DNA of 64,000 nt from Rhizobium sp. FY34. Its GTDB lineage: Bacteria; Pseudomonadota; Alphaproteobacteria; Rhizobiales; Rhizobiaceae. Location of the stretch: assembly GCF_005222845.1 (NCBI RefSeq), contig NZ_STFZ01000006.1:1-64000 (forward strand), written 5' to 3'. Position numbers and translations under genes: made by a program. Within the stretch, counting starts at the first letter, position 1; every line of letters begins with the position of its first letter. This document shows, one piece after another, positions 33,327 to 42,702 of the stretch. The notes below the pieces were generated by a model, which was given only the letters and a program-made list of their open reading frames with translations, was not told the origin of the DNA and did no database searches.

Positions 33327-33719
33327 CTATTCCTCGCGATTTTGCATGTGATGGGCCAGCCGCTCAATGGGTGGCCAGATAATGTCGCGCAGCTTCGGGT
33401 TTTCGATCACGTCCTGCATGGCGCGAGAGAAGCAGAGCAACCATTCATCCCGCTCAGCGACACCGATTGCAGCGCCGAAATGGCGCGAGCGCAGCCGCGG
33501 GTGGCCGTATTTCTCGACATAGACCGGTGGTCCGCCAAGATAGCCGGTCAGATAATCATAGAGCTTGGCTTCGCTTTGGGAGAGATCCGGCGGATGGATG
33601 GCGCGGCAGCGCGCAGCTTCCGGCAATTCATCCATCAGCTCATAGAAACGGCTGGCCAGGGCGCGGACAGTTTTGTCCCCGCCAATGGCTTCGTAAAGCG
33701 TGATTGTTTCGCTGCTCAT
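33327..33719 (-). CDS. group II truncated haemoglobin
   Basis: A 130-residue 2-on-2 globin. The segment YLTGYLGGPPVYVEKYGHPRL, in two parts near residues 56-76, and RSRHFGAAIGVAERDEWLLCF near 77-97 are typical of group II (TrHbO) globins; the proximal haem His is in RHF near residue 80. Roles proposed for the family are oxygen or NO chemistry. It is translationally close to the DUF423 gene downstream. Confidence 0.92.
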   Translation of the reverse strand: MSSETITLYEAIGGDKTVRALASRFYELMDELPEAARCRAIHPPDLSQSEAKLYDYLTGYLGGPPVYVEKYGHPRLRSRHFGAAIGVAERDEWLLCFSRAMQDVIENPKLRDIIWPPIERLAHHMQNREE

Positions 33720-33805
33720 GATCCCGCCGTCCGTCGATGAAACATCGCGGGTGTAGACCGGCGGGACCGGGACGGCAAGCGGTCAAGGCGCCGCAGCCGT
33801 TCTCC

Positions 33806-34090
33806 TCACTCCGAGCGGGTCTCAGGGTCGTCCTCAGTGCCAAAGGGCAGAGTGCCTGTCCCGGAAGATTTATCCTTGGCCTTCACCTTGGAGCGGGCAT
33901 GCGGGCCGGCAGGAAGCGTGGCGCTTTTGTGCTTTTCCGGAGTGTCGGCGCTCTCTAAGGTGTCGGGCGCATCCAGGCTTCCTTCGGCCTTGGAGCGTGC
34001 ATGTGGACCGGCAGGAAGGGTTGCGCGCTTTTGTGCGTCCGGCTTCGGCTTGCCGTCTGCGGGAACCTGCACCTCTTTATACTCGATCAT
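33806..34090 (-). CDS. small hydrophilic protein with LPAGPHARSK repeats
   Basis: A 94-residue, very hydrophilic, probably disordered protein. ATLPAGPHARSK occurs at residues 23-34 and again identically at 57-68, and a degenerate GTLPFG lies at 79-84. Between them are Asp/Glu/Lys-rich linkers. There is no signal peptide, membrane segment or known domain. AAGGAG precedes the ATG at 34090, and codon use looks like that of neighbours, so it is probably a real gene. I do not recognise a function. It is monocistronic, between the haemoglobin gene and the ABC exporter. Confidence 0.72.
   Translation of the reverse strand: MIEYKEVQVPADGKPKPDAQKRATLPAGPHARSKAEGSLDAPDTLESADTPEKHKSATLPAGPHARSKVKAKDKSSGTGTLPFGTEDDPETRSE
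33887..34024. repeat. two DNA copies encoding ATLPAGPHARSK
   Basis: The 36-base units at 33887-33922 and 33989-34024 encode the same 12 residues on the minus strand and share most bases, with third-position differences. They indicate an old internal duplication maintained at the protein level. Confidence 0.8.
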
Positions 34091-34160
34091 GATCGTCTCC
34101 TTGGTTGTGGTAGCACAACGTTAGGCCAGGCAAGAGGTTCCGCCTGGGGCAGCGCTGCCG

Positions 34161-36062
34161 CTATGTAGCACCTTCTGCGGCGGCCTGTTCAATGATCTGT
34201 TCGGGAATGTCATCAAAGGATGCATAGTTTAAGTTGTAGAGCCGGGAATAAAGCTTGCCATTGCGCATCAGCTCTGCATGGTTGCCGCTTTCGATCAGCT
34301 CGCCGTTCTGCAGCACGATGATGCGGTCAGCTTCGCGGATCGTTGCAAGCCTATGGGCGATGACCAGGCCGGTGCGACCCTCCAGCAATTTCACCAGTGC
34401 CTTCTGGATCAGCATTTCCGTATAGCTGTCGATATTGGCGGTTGCTTCATCAAGTACGAGGATCTTGGCATCGGCCACCAGCGCGCGGGCAAAACTGATC
34501 AGCTGGCGTTGGCCGAGCGAAAGATTTCCGCCGCGCTGGCCAAGAATACTGTCATAGCCATCCGGCATGCGCATGATGAAATCATGCGCGCCGACCGCCT
34601 TTGCCGCCTCGATTGCCTGTTCGCGCGTGGCCTCCGTCCGGTGGTAGCGGATGTTTTCCAGAACCGTTCCGGTGAACAGAAAGGGTTCCTGCAGCACCAT
34701 GGCGATCTGCCGGCCAAGCGAGTCCTGCGTCAGATCCCGTACGTCGTGGCCGCCGACGAGGACGGCGCCCTGCTGCACTTCGTAGAAACGATGGATCAGC
34801 GACATGCAGCTGGATTTGCCTGACCCGGTCGGGCCGACAAGGGCGACGGTTTCGCCGGGATTGACTTTGAAACTGACATTCTTCAGCACCGGATGTTTGG
34901 GGTTGTAGCCAAAGACGACATCGCGGAATTCCACCGATCCATCCATATCGGCTGACAATGCCCTGGCGTCCGGCTTGTCCTGAATGTCGACGCGCACATC
35001 GAGCACATCCGTCAGCCGCTGGCCGGATGCCATGGCGCGCTGCATGACCGAATATTGCAAGGTGAGCGAGCGGATCGGGTCAAAGAAGCGCTGAATATAG
35101 AAGAGGAAGGCAACCATCACGCCGACATCCAGCGCCTGGCCGAGAACGCGTGCACCGCCAACCACGATAACCAGCGCCATGGCCACACCCGTCAGGCTGT
35201 CGACGATCGGTACCATGACCTGGGCAAAGCGTGCGGCGGTGAGATGCGTGCGCAGGTTTGCGGATGCCTTGTCATCAAACAGCGTGAAATTCACCGACTG
35301 GCGATCCATGCCCTGCACGGCGCGCACCCCATGAATGGCTTCGGCCAGCGCGCCGCTTGCCACGGAATTCGTCTCATGCGCGGCCATGAAAGATTTGCGC
35401 GCCCGCGGCAGCCAGAAGATACGCACGATGAACAGAACCGGCAAAGCAGAGAGCGTCAGAAGTCCAAGCCCGAAATCGAGGTAGAGCATGACCACGACGA
35501 TGCCGAGCAGAAGCGTGATATCGCCGACCGATAGAACTGAGGTTTCCAGAAATTCCTGCATGGAATTCACGTCGCCCTGCAGGCGCGACATCAATCGACC
35601 GACTTCCGTCTTGTCCATGAAGGACAGGGAGACCCGCTGCAGGTGAGAAAACATGGCGCGGCGAATATCGAAGAGCACGTCTTCGGCCACATTGCCGACC
35701 AGTGTTTCCTGCGCATAGCTTGCGCCGTAATTGATGATGATGGCCACGCCGAAGGCAATGAGTGCGGCCAGGAGCGCACTGCGATCGCCGCCCGGCTGCA
35801 TGCCATGGTCGATGGCGTAGCGAATGATCAGCGGGATGGCGAGCTGCATGGCGGTAAAGACGAGAACGGCGACGACGGCAAGTGCCACCTTGGCGCGATA
35901 GGGCCGCACGAAGGCCCAGATGCGTTTGACGATGTTCTTGTCGAACACCTTGCCGAAGATTTCCTCTTCGATACGGTGCGAGCCGACAACCGCGCGGGGC
36001 GGGCGGCGTCCATCGTCGCGCACATCGGCGCGCTCGGTTTCCAGTTCCTCGGCCATGGTCAT
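34161..36062 (-). CDS. ABC exporter half-transporter, consensus catalytic site
   Basis: A 633-residue fused membrane-ATPase protein. Six membrane segments lie at about residues 50-330. Walker A GPTGSGKSS lies near 408, Walker B KILVLDEATANID near 530 with intact catalytic Glu, and the H-loop IAHRLATI near 563. The signature is LSLGQ instead of LSGGQ. Together with the upstream partner it forms a heterodimeric exporter of the TM287/288 or LmrCD kind. The gap to the partner gene is 12 bases. Substrate is unknown: drug, lipid or peptide export are all possible. Confidence 0.9.
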   Translation of the reverse strand: MTMAEELETERADVRDDGRRPPRAVVGSHRIEEEIFGKVFDKNIVKRIWAFVRPYRAKVALAVVAVLVFTAMQLAIPLIIRYAIDHGMQPGGDRSALLAALIAFGVAIIINYGASYAQETLVGNVAEDVLFDIRRAMFSHLQRVSLSFMDKTEVGRLMSRLQGDVNSMQEFLETSVLSVGDITLLLGIVVVMLYLDFGLGLLTLSALPVLFIVRIFWLPRARKSFMAAHETNSVASGALAEAIHGVRAVQGMDRQSVNFTLFDDKASANLRTHLTAARFAQVMVPIVDSLTGVAMALVIVVGGARVLGQALDVGVMVAFLFYIQRFFDPIRSLTLQYSVMQRAMASGQRLTDVLDVRVDIQDKPDARALSADMDGSVEFRDVVFGYNPKHPVLKNVSFKVNPGETVALVGPTGSGKSSCMSLIHRFYEVQQGAVLVGGHDVRDLTQDSLGRQIAMVLQEPFLFTGTVLENIRYHRTEATREQAIEAAKAVGAHDFIMRMPDGYDSILGQRGGNLSLGQRQLISFARALVADAKILVLDEATANIDSYTEMLIQKALVKLLEGRTGLVIAHRLATIREADRIIVLQNGELIESGNHAELMRNGKLYSRLYNLNYASFDDIPEQIIEQAAAEGAT

Positions 36063-36074
36063 CTCCTCTCCGGC

Positions 36075-37928
36075 TCAGCCGGTCAGCGCATCGTCGCCGG
36101 GACGGATCTGCAGATCATAGAGTGCGCGGTAGCGCCCGTTCCGCGCCAACAGCTCGGCATGGGTTCCCTGTTCGACGATGCGGCCTTCCTCGACGAAGAG
36201 AATGCGATCGGCATGCATCAGCGAGCCCAGCCGATGCGCCACGATGATGGTGACGCGTTCGCCGGCATTCAGGCGCATGGCGCTGCGAATGCGCTGTTCC
36301 GTTGCCGCATCGATGGCGGCGGTTGAATCATCAAACACCATGACGGCCGGCTTCAGCATCACGGCGCGCGCAATCGACAGGCGCTGCTTCTGCCCGCCCG
36401 ACAGCGAGACGCCGCGTTCGCCCACCACAGTGCCATAGCTTGCCGGCAGGCCGAGCACATAATTGTGCAGCTGCGCGCTTTCGCTGGCGCGCGCAATCTG
36501 GGTTTCCTTGGCCCAGGGGTCGCCATAGGCAATGTTGTTCTCGATGGTCGTGGTGAAGAGGAAGCTATCCTGCTGCACGACGACGACGGCACGGCGCAGC
36601 GAGCGCAATGTTACGTCGCGAATGTCCTTACCATCCAGGGTGATGCGGCCCGCGGTCGTATCATAGAAGCGGGGAATGAGATGGGCGATCGTCGATTTGC
36701 CGCTGCCTGGCGGCCCGACAATACCGATGGTCTCGCCGCGCCGCACTTCGAAGCTGAGATCTGTCAGCACGGCATTGTCGGGGGCTGCCGGATAGGAAAA
36801 TCCAACATTCTCGAACCGCAGCGTGCCATCCCTCAGGGTAAGGTCCGGCGCTTGCGGCGCGTCCTTGACGGCAATGTCGAGATCGAGAAGGCCAAACAGC
36901 CGGGCGCCGCAGGTGGAGGCGCGGGCAAAGGCATTCACCATCAGACCAAGCTGGCGCACCGGCATCTGCAGAATGGTCATGAAGGTGAGGAAGGAGGCGA
37001 GCGTGCCCACGGTGATTTCACCGGCCATGACTTTCGTGCCGCCGACCCATAGCACAAGGCCCATGGCGCCGAAGAAGGAAAAGGTCATGGCGCTGGTATT
37101 GGCCACGCGAATGCCAACCCGCTGGTGCGCCAGCGACAAGGCGCTGCGCGAGGCGGTTTCGAATTTCGACATTTCATGGTCCTGGGCCGAAAATGCCCGC
37201 ACGACCCGGATGCCGCCAAGGTTTTCTTCCATCACCCGTGTCAGCACGGCCAGCCGCTCCTGCAGATCAAGCCATGTGGCCCGCAGCTTCAATTGCGTGA
37301 CAGAGGAACGCCAGCCGACGAAGGGCACGAAACTCAAGGCAAGCAGGCCCAGCACCACATCTGTCGAGAGCAGCAGATAGGCGCCGATGCCGATGAGCAC
37401 CGACAGGAAGATCATTCGCACCAGGGCGGTGGAGAAGTACATCCTGACACCTTCCAGATCGAGAAGGCCGATGGTGATCAGGTCGCCGGAATGCATGCTG
37501 TCGTGAAAGCTGAAGGAAAGCCGCTGGATCTTTTCATAGCAGGCCAGCCGCAATTCGTAGCCGATATGGTGGCCGACAGCTTCGCTGTAATAGTTCTGCA
37601 CCATTGTGAAGAACCCGCGCAGCACGCTGACGGCAAGTAGCAGAAGTGCGGTGACCAGTAGCGCATCCTGCGCCACGCTTGCAGCCGAACCACCAGCGCC
37701 AATGCCCTGCGCCTCATCGATCGCGCGTCCCAAGAGAAGCGGGATCATCAATTGAAAGCCGGATGCGATGAAGGTTGCACCAATGGCAAGACCTGTCTGC
37801 CAGGGATGCCGCAAGGCCATTACCGTGATGCGCGTCAGGATCGAAAGTCCCTTGCCCCAGCCCGCAGCCCTTACATGCGCGCGGGAAGCCGAGAGCTTTC
37901 CGTCGCCCGTTACAGTGTCGGTCGTCAC
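36075..37928 (-). CDS. ABC exporter half-transporter, degenerate catalytic site
   Basis: A 617-residue half-transporter. Membrane domain covers about residues 35-330. Walker A GPPGSGKST lies near 398, signature LSGGQKQRLSIARAV near 500 and the Walker B end reads VMVFDDSTAAID near 525: Asp replaces the catalytic Glu. The partner encoded downstream has Glu but an altered signature (LSLGQ). The two changes fall on the same composite ATP site, as in known heterodimeric exporters. It is the first gene of the pair. Confidence 0.9.
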   Translation of the reverse strand: MTTDTVTGDGKLSASRAHVRAAGWGKGLSILTRITVMALRHPWQTGLAIGATFIASGFQLMIPLLLGRAIDEAQGIGAGGSAASVAQDALLVTALLLLAVSVLRGFFTMVQNYYSEAVGHHIGYELRLACYEKIQRLSFSFHDSMHSGDLITIGLLDLEGVRMYFSTALVRMIFLSVLIGIGAYLLLSTDVVLGLLALSFVPFVGWRSSVTQLKLRATWLDLQERLAVLTRVMEENLGGIRVVRAFSAQDHEMSKFETASRSALSLAHQRVGIRVANTSAMTFSFFGAMGLVLWVGGTKVMAGEITVGTLASFLTFMTILQMPVRQLGLMVNAFARASTCGARLFGLLDLDIAVKDAPQAPDLTLRDGTLRFENVGFSYPAAPDNAVLTDLSFEVRRGETIGIVGPPGSGKSTIAHLIPRFYDTTAGRITLDGKDIRDVTLRSLRRAVVVVQQDSFLFTTTIENNIAYGDPWAKETQIARASESAQLHNYVLGLPASYGTVVGERGVSLSGGQKQRLSIARAVMLKPAVMVFDDSTAAIDAATEQRIRSAMRLNAGERVTIIVAHRLGSLMHADRILFVEEGRIVEQGTHAELLARNGRYRALYDLQIRPGDDALTG

Positions 37929-38130
37929 AATGTCATTCCAATTACTTCAGCCGCCTGGAGCAAGGTCCGGCGCGCATGGCATCAGGGCTCTGGTTTCAGG
38001 CTTTCCAGTGGGAAGGCCCATAGAAACCCGATTCTGCCGAAATCAAAAGCAAAAATATGACATATGCAAAAATAAGCCGCAACAACTCGTATGACAGGTG
38101 AGCTCAGAGGGGGCGGGCCTGGCCGAAACC

Positions 38131-38168
38131 GAAAAGGGCTGCGCTGGCTCTGTCGAGCGGCGCAGCCC
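38131..38168 (-). terminator. intrinsic terminator of the frcBCA operon
   Basis: GGGCTGCGC (38136-38144) and GCGCAGCCC (38160-38168) form a perfect 9-bp stem. Read on the minus strand it is followed by TTTTC (38131-38135). It lies 20 bases beyond the frcA stop. Confidence 0.8.
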
Positions 38169-38188
38169 AGGAACTGGCAACCGGGAGG

Positions 38189-38965
38189 TCAGGCGGCCAG
38201 CGGTTCCGGGGACTTCGCCCCAGTCATGAAGGCAACGGCGTCGGACATGCTGTAGTCCTTCGGATTGATCACCGTCAGGCGCTTGCCAAGCCGGTGGATA
38301 TGAATCCGGTCCGCCACTTCGAAGACATGCGGCATGTTGTGCGAAATGAGCACGATCGGAATACCGCGTGAGCGCACGTCGAGGATGAGTTCCAGCACGC
38401 GCCGGCTTTCTTTGACCCCAAGCGCTGCCGTCGGTTCGTCCAGAATGATCACCTTGGAGCCGAAGGCCGCGGCGCGCGCAACCGCCACGCCCTGACGCTG
38501 GCCGCCCGACAGTGTTTCCACGGCCTGGTTGATGTTCTGGATGGTCATCAGGCCGAGTTCCGACAGCTTTTCGCGGGCGAATTTTTCCATGGCCGGGCGG
38601 TCGAGCGCCCGAAACACGCTACCCATGACGCCCGGCATGCGGATCTCGCGGCCGAGGAACATGTTGTCGGCAATCGAAAGCGCCGGCGACAGAGCGAGGT
38701 TCTGGTAGACCGTTTCGATGCCGGCCTTGCGCGCCTCGATGGGGGAGCGGAAGCTGATCTTCTTGCCTTCCAGCGTGATTTCGCCTTCATCGGGATGTAC
38801 GGCGCCGGACAGAGCCTTGATCAGTGATGACTTGCCGGCACCGTTATCGCCGATCACGGCAAGGATTTCGCCGGGATAGAGGTCGAAATCGGCATTGTCG
38901 AGGGCTGTAACCTTGCCGTAGCGCTTGATGAGGCCACGGGCGGCGAGAATGGGTTCCTGAGCCAT
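38189..38965 (-). CDS. frcA: fructose-type sugar ABC transporter, ATP-binding protein
   Basis: A 258-residue single-domain ATPase. Walker A GDNGAGKSS lies near residue 38, signature LSGGQRQGVAVARA near 143 and Walker B VIILDEPTAALG near 163. Single-domain size (not the double-domain RbsA type) and the neighbouring permease and binding protein match the FrcBCA fructose importer of Sinorhizobium. ATG 38965 (MAQEPILAARG) overlaps the frcC stop by one base. Confidence 0.9.
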   Translation of the reverse strand: MAQEPILAARGLIKRYGKVTALDNADFDLYPGEILAVIGDNGAGKSSLIKALSGAVHPDEGEITLEGKKISFRSPIEARKAGIETVYQNLALSPALSIADNMFLGREIRMPGVMGSVFRALDRPAMEKFAREKLSELGLMTIQNINQAVETLSGGQRQGVAVARAAAFGSKVIILDEPTAALGVKESRRVLELILDVRSRGIPIVLISHNMPHVFEVADRIHIHRLGKRLTVINPKDYSMSDAVAFMTGAKSPEPLAA

Positions 38966-40047
38966 TAGCCTGCTACCTTTCTGATCCACTGGTCGATGGC
39001 GACCGCTGCGATGATGAGGACGCCGATCATCAGATAGGTCCATTGCGGATCGGTGCCGATGAGGCGAAGTCCCAGCGCAAAGACGCCGACGATGAGGGCA
39101 CCGAACAGCATGCCCATGATGGAGCCGCGGCCGCCAAACAGCGACAGGCCACCGATCACCACGGCGGTGATGGATTCGATGTTGGCGAACTGGCCGGCGG
39201 TTGGCGATACGGAGCCGATACGGCCGATCAGTGCCCAGCCACCCAGCGCACAGATGATGCCGGACATTGTGTAGACGGAGATCAGCATTTTCTTGACGTT
39301 GACGCCGGCAAGCTCTGCGGCATCCGGATCGTCGCCGACCGCATAGAGGTGGCGACCCCAGGCCGTGCGGTTGAGCACATACCAGAGAATGGCGACCAGG
39401 ATGATGAGCGCCAGGACACCATAGGTGAAGACTGCGCCGCCGAAGCGAAAGTTTTCGCCGAAGAACTGCAGAAGTGGTGCCTTGGCTTCGAGATCCTGCG
39501 AGCGGATCGTTTCATTGGCCGAATAGAGGAAATTCGTCGCCAGGACGATCTGCCACATGCCGAGCGTCACGATGAAGGGCGGAAGCTTGACGCGGGCGAC
39601 CAGATAGCCGTTGATGAAGCCGCAGATTGCGCCGGTGGCAAAGCCCGCCAGAATGGCAAGCGGTGCCGGCACGCCGTAATTGACGGCAAACTGACCCATG
39701 ACCACCGAAGACAGGACCATGATGGCGCCGACCGAAAGGTCGATACCGGCCGTCAGGATGATCAGCGTCTGGGCCGCGCCGATGATGCCGGTAATGGCGA
39801 CCTGTTGCAGAATGAGCGTCAGCGTGAAGGCCGAGAAGAACTTCGAGCCGAGAATGGTGCCGAAGATCGCGACCGACAGCAAAAGGACGATCAAGGGGAC
39901 GGCAGCCGGGCTCGAATGCAGGAAGTGCTGGAATTTCTGCAAGAGCGTCTTGTCGTTCGTATCGAACTGGGCGACCTGGGTCGAACTGCCGGACAGAACT
40001 TTTTCGTATTCCATGTGGGGCTTACTGGCGGCTTGCGGCTCGCTCAT
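38965..40047 (-). CDS. frcC: fructose-type sugar ABC transporter, permease
   Basis: A 360-residue permease of the RbsC/BPD_transp_2 family. A hydrophilic N-terminus of about 45 residues is followed by some nine or ten hydrophobic segments. LTAGIDLSVGAIMVLSSVVMG near residue 98-118 and the conserved VGDDPDAAELAGVNV near 236-250 are typical. It lies between frcA (one-base overlap) and frcB (194-base gap with a hairpin). Confidence 0.92.
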   Translation of the reverse strand: MSEPQAASKPHMEYEKVLSGSSTQVAQFDTNDKTLLQKFQHFLHSSPAAVPLIVLLLSVAIFGTILGSKFFSAFTLTLILQQVAITGIIGAAQTLIILTAGIDLSVGAIMVLSSVVMGQFAVNYGVPAPLAILAGFATGAICGFINGYLVARVKLPPFIVTLGMWQIVLATNFLYSANETIRSQDLEAKAPLLQFFGENFRFGGAVFTYGVLALIILVAILWYVLNRTAWGRHLYAVGDDPDAAELAGVNVKKMLISVYTMSGIICALGGWALIGRIGSVSPTAGQFANIESITAVVIGGLSLFGGRGSIMGMLFGALIVGVFALGLRLIGTDPQWTYLMIGVLIIAAVAIDQWIRKVAG

Positions 40048-40190
40048 TGGCTTTCCTCCCTTATGCCTCTCCCGAGGATGTGAGGGCCGACGCCAGGCGA
40101 AACGCCTCGTGTGGTCGGCGATGAAAGAATCATTATTTCATTGAGCAGGGGTCTATCCGCCTCCTGTCAGAAGGTGCGGCGGATGAGGCA

Positions 40191-40214
40191 GAAGGGCGGC
40201 CGTAGCCGCCCTTC
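40191..40214 (-). other. hairpin between frcB and frcC
   Basis: GAAGGGCGGC (40191-40200) and GCCGCCCTTC (40205-40214) form a perfect 10-bp stem with a 4-nt loop, no T run on the minus strand. It follows the binding-protein gene and probably protects its mRNA. Confidence 0.7.
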
Positions 40215-40241
40215 CAAGTCAAGTCTTTAAGGAACTGGGCA

Positions 40242-41267
40242 TCAGCCCCAGCACTTGGCAGTGCCTTCCTTGGTGTCGATGGAGGGAACGCCGGGGGCCG
40301 GCTTGTCGGTCACGAGCGAAACGCCGGTGTCGAAGAAATTCTTGCCAGCAGTCGGCTTCGGCTTTTCACCGGTGTCGGCGAATTTCTTGATCGCTTCGAT
40401 GCCGAGCGATGCCATCAGCAGCGGATACTGCTGCGAGGTGGCGCCGATAATGCCTTCCTTGACGTTCTTGATGCCGGGGCAACCGCCGTCAACCGATACG
40501 ATCAGCACGTCCTTCTGCTTGCCAACAGCCTTCAGCGCTTCATAGGCGCCAGCCGCAGCCGGTTCGTTGATGGTGTGCACGACGTTGACGCCCGGATCCT
40601 TCTGCAGAAGGTTTTCCATGGCGGTGCGGCCGCCTTCTTCATTGCCGTTGGTGATGTCGTGGCCAACGATGCGCGGATCCTTCTCATCACCGATCTTGGT
40701 GATGTCGCCCACGTCGATGCCGAAGCCCTTCATGAAGCCCTGGTTGCGCATGACGTCAACCGACGGCTGGGCCGGCGTCAGGTTGAGGAAGGCGATCTTG
40801 GCGCTTTTCGCCTTGTCGCCCAGCGTTGCAGCAGCCCACTTGCCGATCAGTTCGCCGGCCAGAAGGTTGTCGGTTGCAAAGGTTGCGTCGGCGGCATTGA
40901 TCGGGTCGAGAGGCGTGTCGAGAGCGATCACGAGAAGGCCGGCATCACGGGCCTGCTTGACGGCCGGTACGATACCGGCGGTATCGGATGCGGTCAGCAG
41001 GATACCCTTGGCGCCGTCGGCAATGCAGGTTTCGATAGCGGCAACCTGGCTTTCGGAATCGCCGTCGATCTTGCCGGCATAGGACTTCAGCGTCACGCCG
41101 AGTTCCTTGGCCTTGGCCGTCGCGCCTTCCTTCATCTTGACGAAGAAGGGGTTGGTGTCGGTCTTGGTGATGAGGCAGGCCGAAACGCCGGCGGCAGATG
41201 CCGGTGCGGCGAATACGACGCCCATGGCAAGCGTTGCGAAGGCGGCGGTGAGAATGGACTTTTTCAT
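40242..41267 (-). CDS. frcB: fructose-type sugar ABC transporter, substrate-binding protein
   Basis: A 341-residue periplasmic protein of the ribose-binding (type I, Peripla_BP_4) family. The signal peptide is about residues 1-25, ending APASAA. Features include [49 protein letters not shown] (two parts near 95-122) and the C-terminal GTAKCWG. Length and sequence fit FrcB, the fructose/ribose/mannose binding protein of rhizobia. It is the first gene of frcBCA and divergent from a ROK regulator. Confidence 0.9.
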   Translation of the reverse strand: MKKSILTAAFATLAMGVVFAAPASAAGVSACLITKTDTNPFFVKMKEGATAKAKELGVTLKSYAGKIDGDSESQVAAIETCIADGAKGILLTASDTAGIVPAVKQARDAGLLVIALDTPLDPINAADATFATDNLLAGELIGKWAAATLGDKAKSAKIAFLNLTPAQPSVDVMRNQGFMKGFGIDVGDITKIGDEKDPRIVGHDITNGNEEGGRTAMENLLQKDPGVNVVHTINEPAAAGAYEALKAVGKQKDVLIVSVDGGCPGIKNVKEGIIGATSQQYPLLMASLGIEAIKKFADTGEKPKPTAGKNFFDTGVSLVTDKPAPGVPSIDTKEGTAKCWG

Positions 41268-41472
41268 AGGGCTCCTCCCAGAGTGTAAGCGCTAATGGCC
41301 AGGCAGCGGACCGGATCGAGATATCAGACGCCCCCTCCAAGTCGTCCGTGCCTTCACGAGTGCATTAAGATCAAAATTCCGGCACCTGTCAATAATTAAT
41401 TCCGATTGATTTATTAATTCTCGAAGGCTAGTCTCGCTGTCGAGGAGATTGGGTGCCTAGGGAGGGGTAGCC
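41268..41472. promoter_or_regulatory. divergent control region frcB / ROK regulator
   Basis: The 205-base gap has an AT-rich centre with ATTAATTC at 41395-41402 and again at 41413-41420, 18 bp apart. These are the best candidates for the ROK regulator site. A TAAGCGCTAA dyad at 41286-41295 lies in the frcB leader, 19 bases before its ATG. Confidence 0.5.
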
Positions 41473-42702
41473 ATGAACATGCATGGAAACCAGCCGCCAG
41501 CAATGTCGTCACCGGCCGTCAGTCTTGCCGGCGGGTCCAACCAGGTGCGTGTGCGAGCCTATAATGAGCGGCTCGTTCTGTCGCTCGTGCGTCAGCACGG
41601 GTCGCTGTCGAAGGCGGATATTACACGCGCAAGCGGGCTTTCGGCCCAGACCGTTTCGGTCATCATGCGCGCGCTGGAAAAGGATGGGCTGCTGCTGCGC
41701 GGCGAACCCGTGCGCGGAAAGGTTGGCCAGCCCTCGGTGCCGATGAGCCTCAATCCGGAAGCTGTCTATTCCTTCGGCGTCAAGATTGGCCGTCGCAGTG
41801 CCGATGTTGTGCTGATGGACTTTATCGGCGGCATCCGCCACCGCGTGCGCAAGACCTATGCCTATCCGAAGCCGGACGAAATCATCTCGATCATCATGTC
41901 GGGCATGGAACGGCTTGAGGGCCAGATGAGCGCCGATGAGTGCACGCGCATTGCCGGCGTCGGCATTGCCGCACCTTTCGAGCTTTGGAACTGGGCCGAT
42001 GAAGTGGGCGCGCCGCCGGGCGCCATGGATGCCTGGCGCGATTTCGATCTGCATGCCCAGGTGTCGGAGCGGGTCCGTCATCCGGTCTATCTGCAAAATG
42101 ATGCGACCAGCGCCTGCGGCGCCGAACTTGTTTTCGGGGTGGGGCCTTCCTATCCGGATTTCGTCTATTTTTTCATCGGCTCCTTTATCGGCGGTGGCAT
42201 CGTGCTCAACTCCGCTGTGTTTTCCGGTCGCACCGGTACCGCCGGCGCGCTCGGTCCTCTGCCGGTGCGCGGTCCCAATGGCGAGAACCGCCAGCTGCTC
42301 GACATTGCCTCGATCTTTGTTTTGGAGAAGCTGCTGCTGGAGCGCGGCATCGATCCGGAACCGCTATGGTATTCGGCCGATGAATGGGTCGATTTCGGCG
42401 AGCCGATGGATATCTGGATCAAGGATACCGGCGCAGCATTGGCGCAGGCGATCGTGGCCGCCGCCTCGGTGATCGATTTTGGCGCTGCCGTCATCGATGG
42501 CGGTTTTCCGGCCTGGGTGCGGGCGCGCATCGTGGCGGCCACAGTCAGCGCCGTGGAGCGACTCGACCTGCAGGGCGTCATCATTCCCGATATCATCGAA
42601 GGTGCGGTGGGTGCGCAGGCACGAGCCATTGGCGGCGCAAGCCTGCCCATCTTTGCGCGCTATCTCACCGATCAAAGTGTTTTATTCAAGGAGCTTGCGT
42701 AA
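41473..42702 (+). CDS. frcR: ROK family transcriptional regulator of the frc genes
   Basis: A 409-residue ROK repressor. The HTH lies at about residues 30-80 (LVLSLVRQHGSLSKADITRASGLSAQTV). The ROK sugar-kinase-like fold follows, with GVGIAAPFELWNWADEVG near 160-177 and LQNDATSACGAELVFGVG near 205-222. The CXCGXXGC zinc motif of typical ROK proteins is not present. It is divergent from frcB and would repress it until a fructose-type sugar or its phosphate binds. It ends directly against the next gene (TAA then ATG). Confidence 0.85.
   Translation: MNMHGNQPPAMSSPAVSLAGGSNQVRVRAYNERLVLSLVRQHGSLSKADITRASGLSAQTVSVIMRALEKDGLLLRGEPVRGKVGQPSVPMSLNPEAVYSFGVKIGRRSADVVLMDFIGGIRHRVRKTYAYPKPDEIISIIMSGMERLEGQMSADECTRIAGVGIAAPFELWNWADEVGAPPGAMDAWRDFDLHAQVSERVRHPVYLQNDATSACGAELVFGVGPSYPDFVYFFIGSFIGGGIVLNSAVFSGRTGTAGALGPLPVRGPNGENRQLLDIASIFVLEKLLLERGIDPEPLWYSADEWVDFGEPMDIWIKDTGAALAQAIVAAASVIDFGAAVIDGGFPAWVRARIVAATVSAVERLDLQGVIIPDIIEGAVGAQARAIGGASLPIFARYLTDQSVLFKELA

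Noticed and set aside
33887..34024. Possible CRISPR-like or tandem DNA repeat
   Set aside because: Only two copies, in frame inside a coding sequence and diverged at third positions, so it is a protein repeat.
41286..41295. LacI-type operator TAAGCGCTAA in the frcB leader
   Set aside because: The local regulator is a ROK protein, the dyad is short, and the site lies almost on the ribosome binding region. Kept only as a note.
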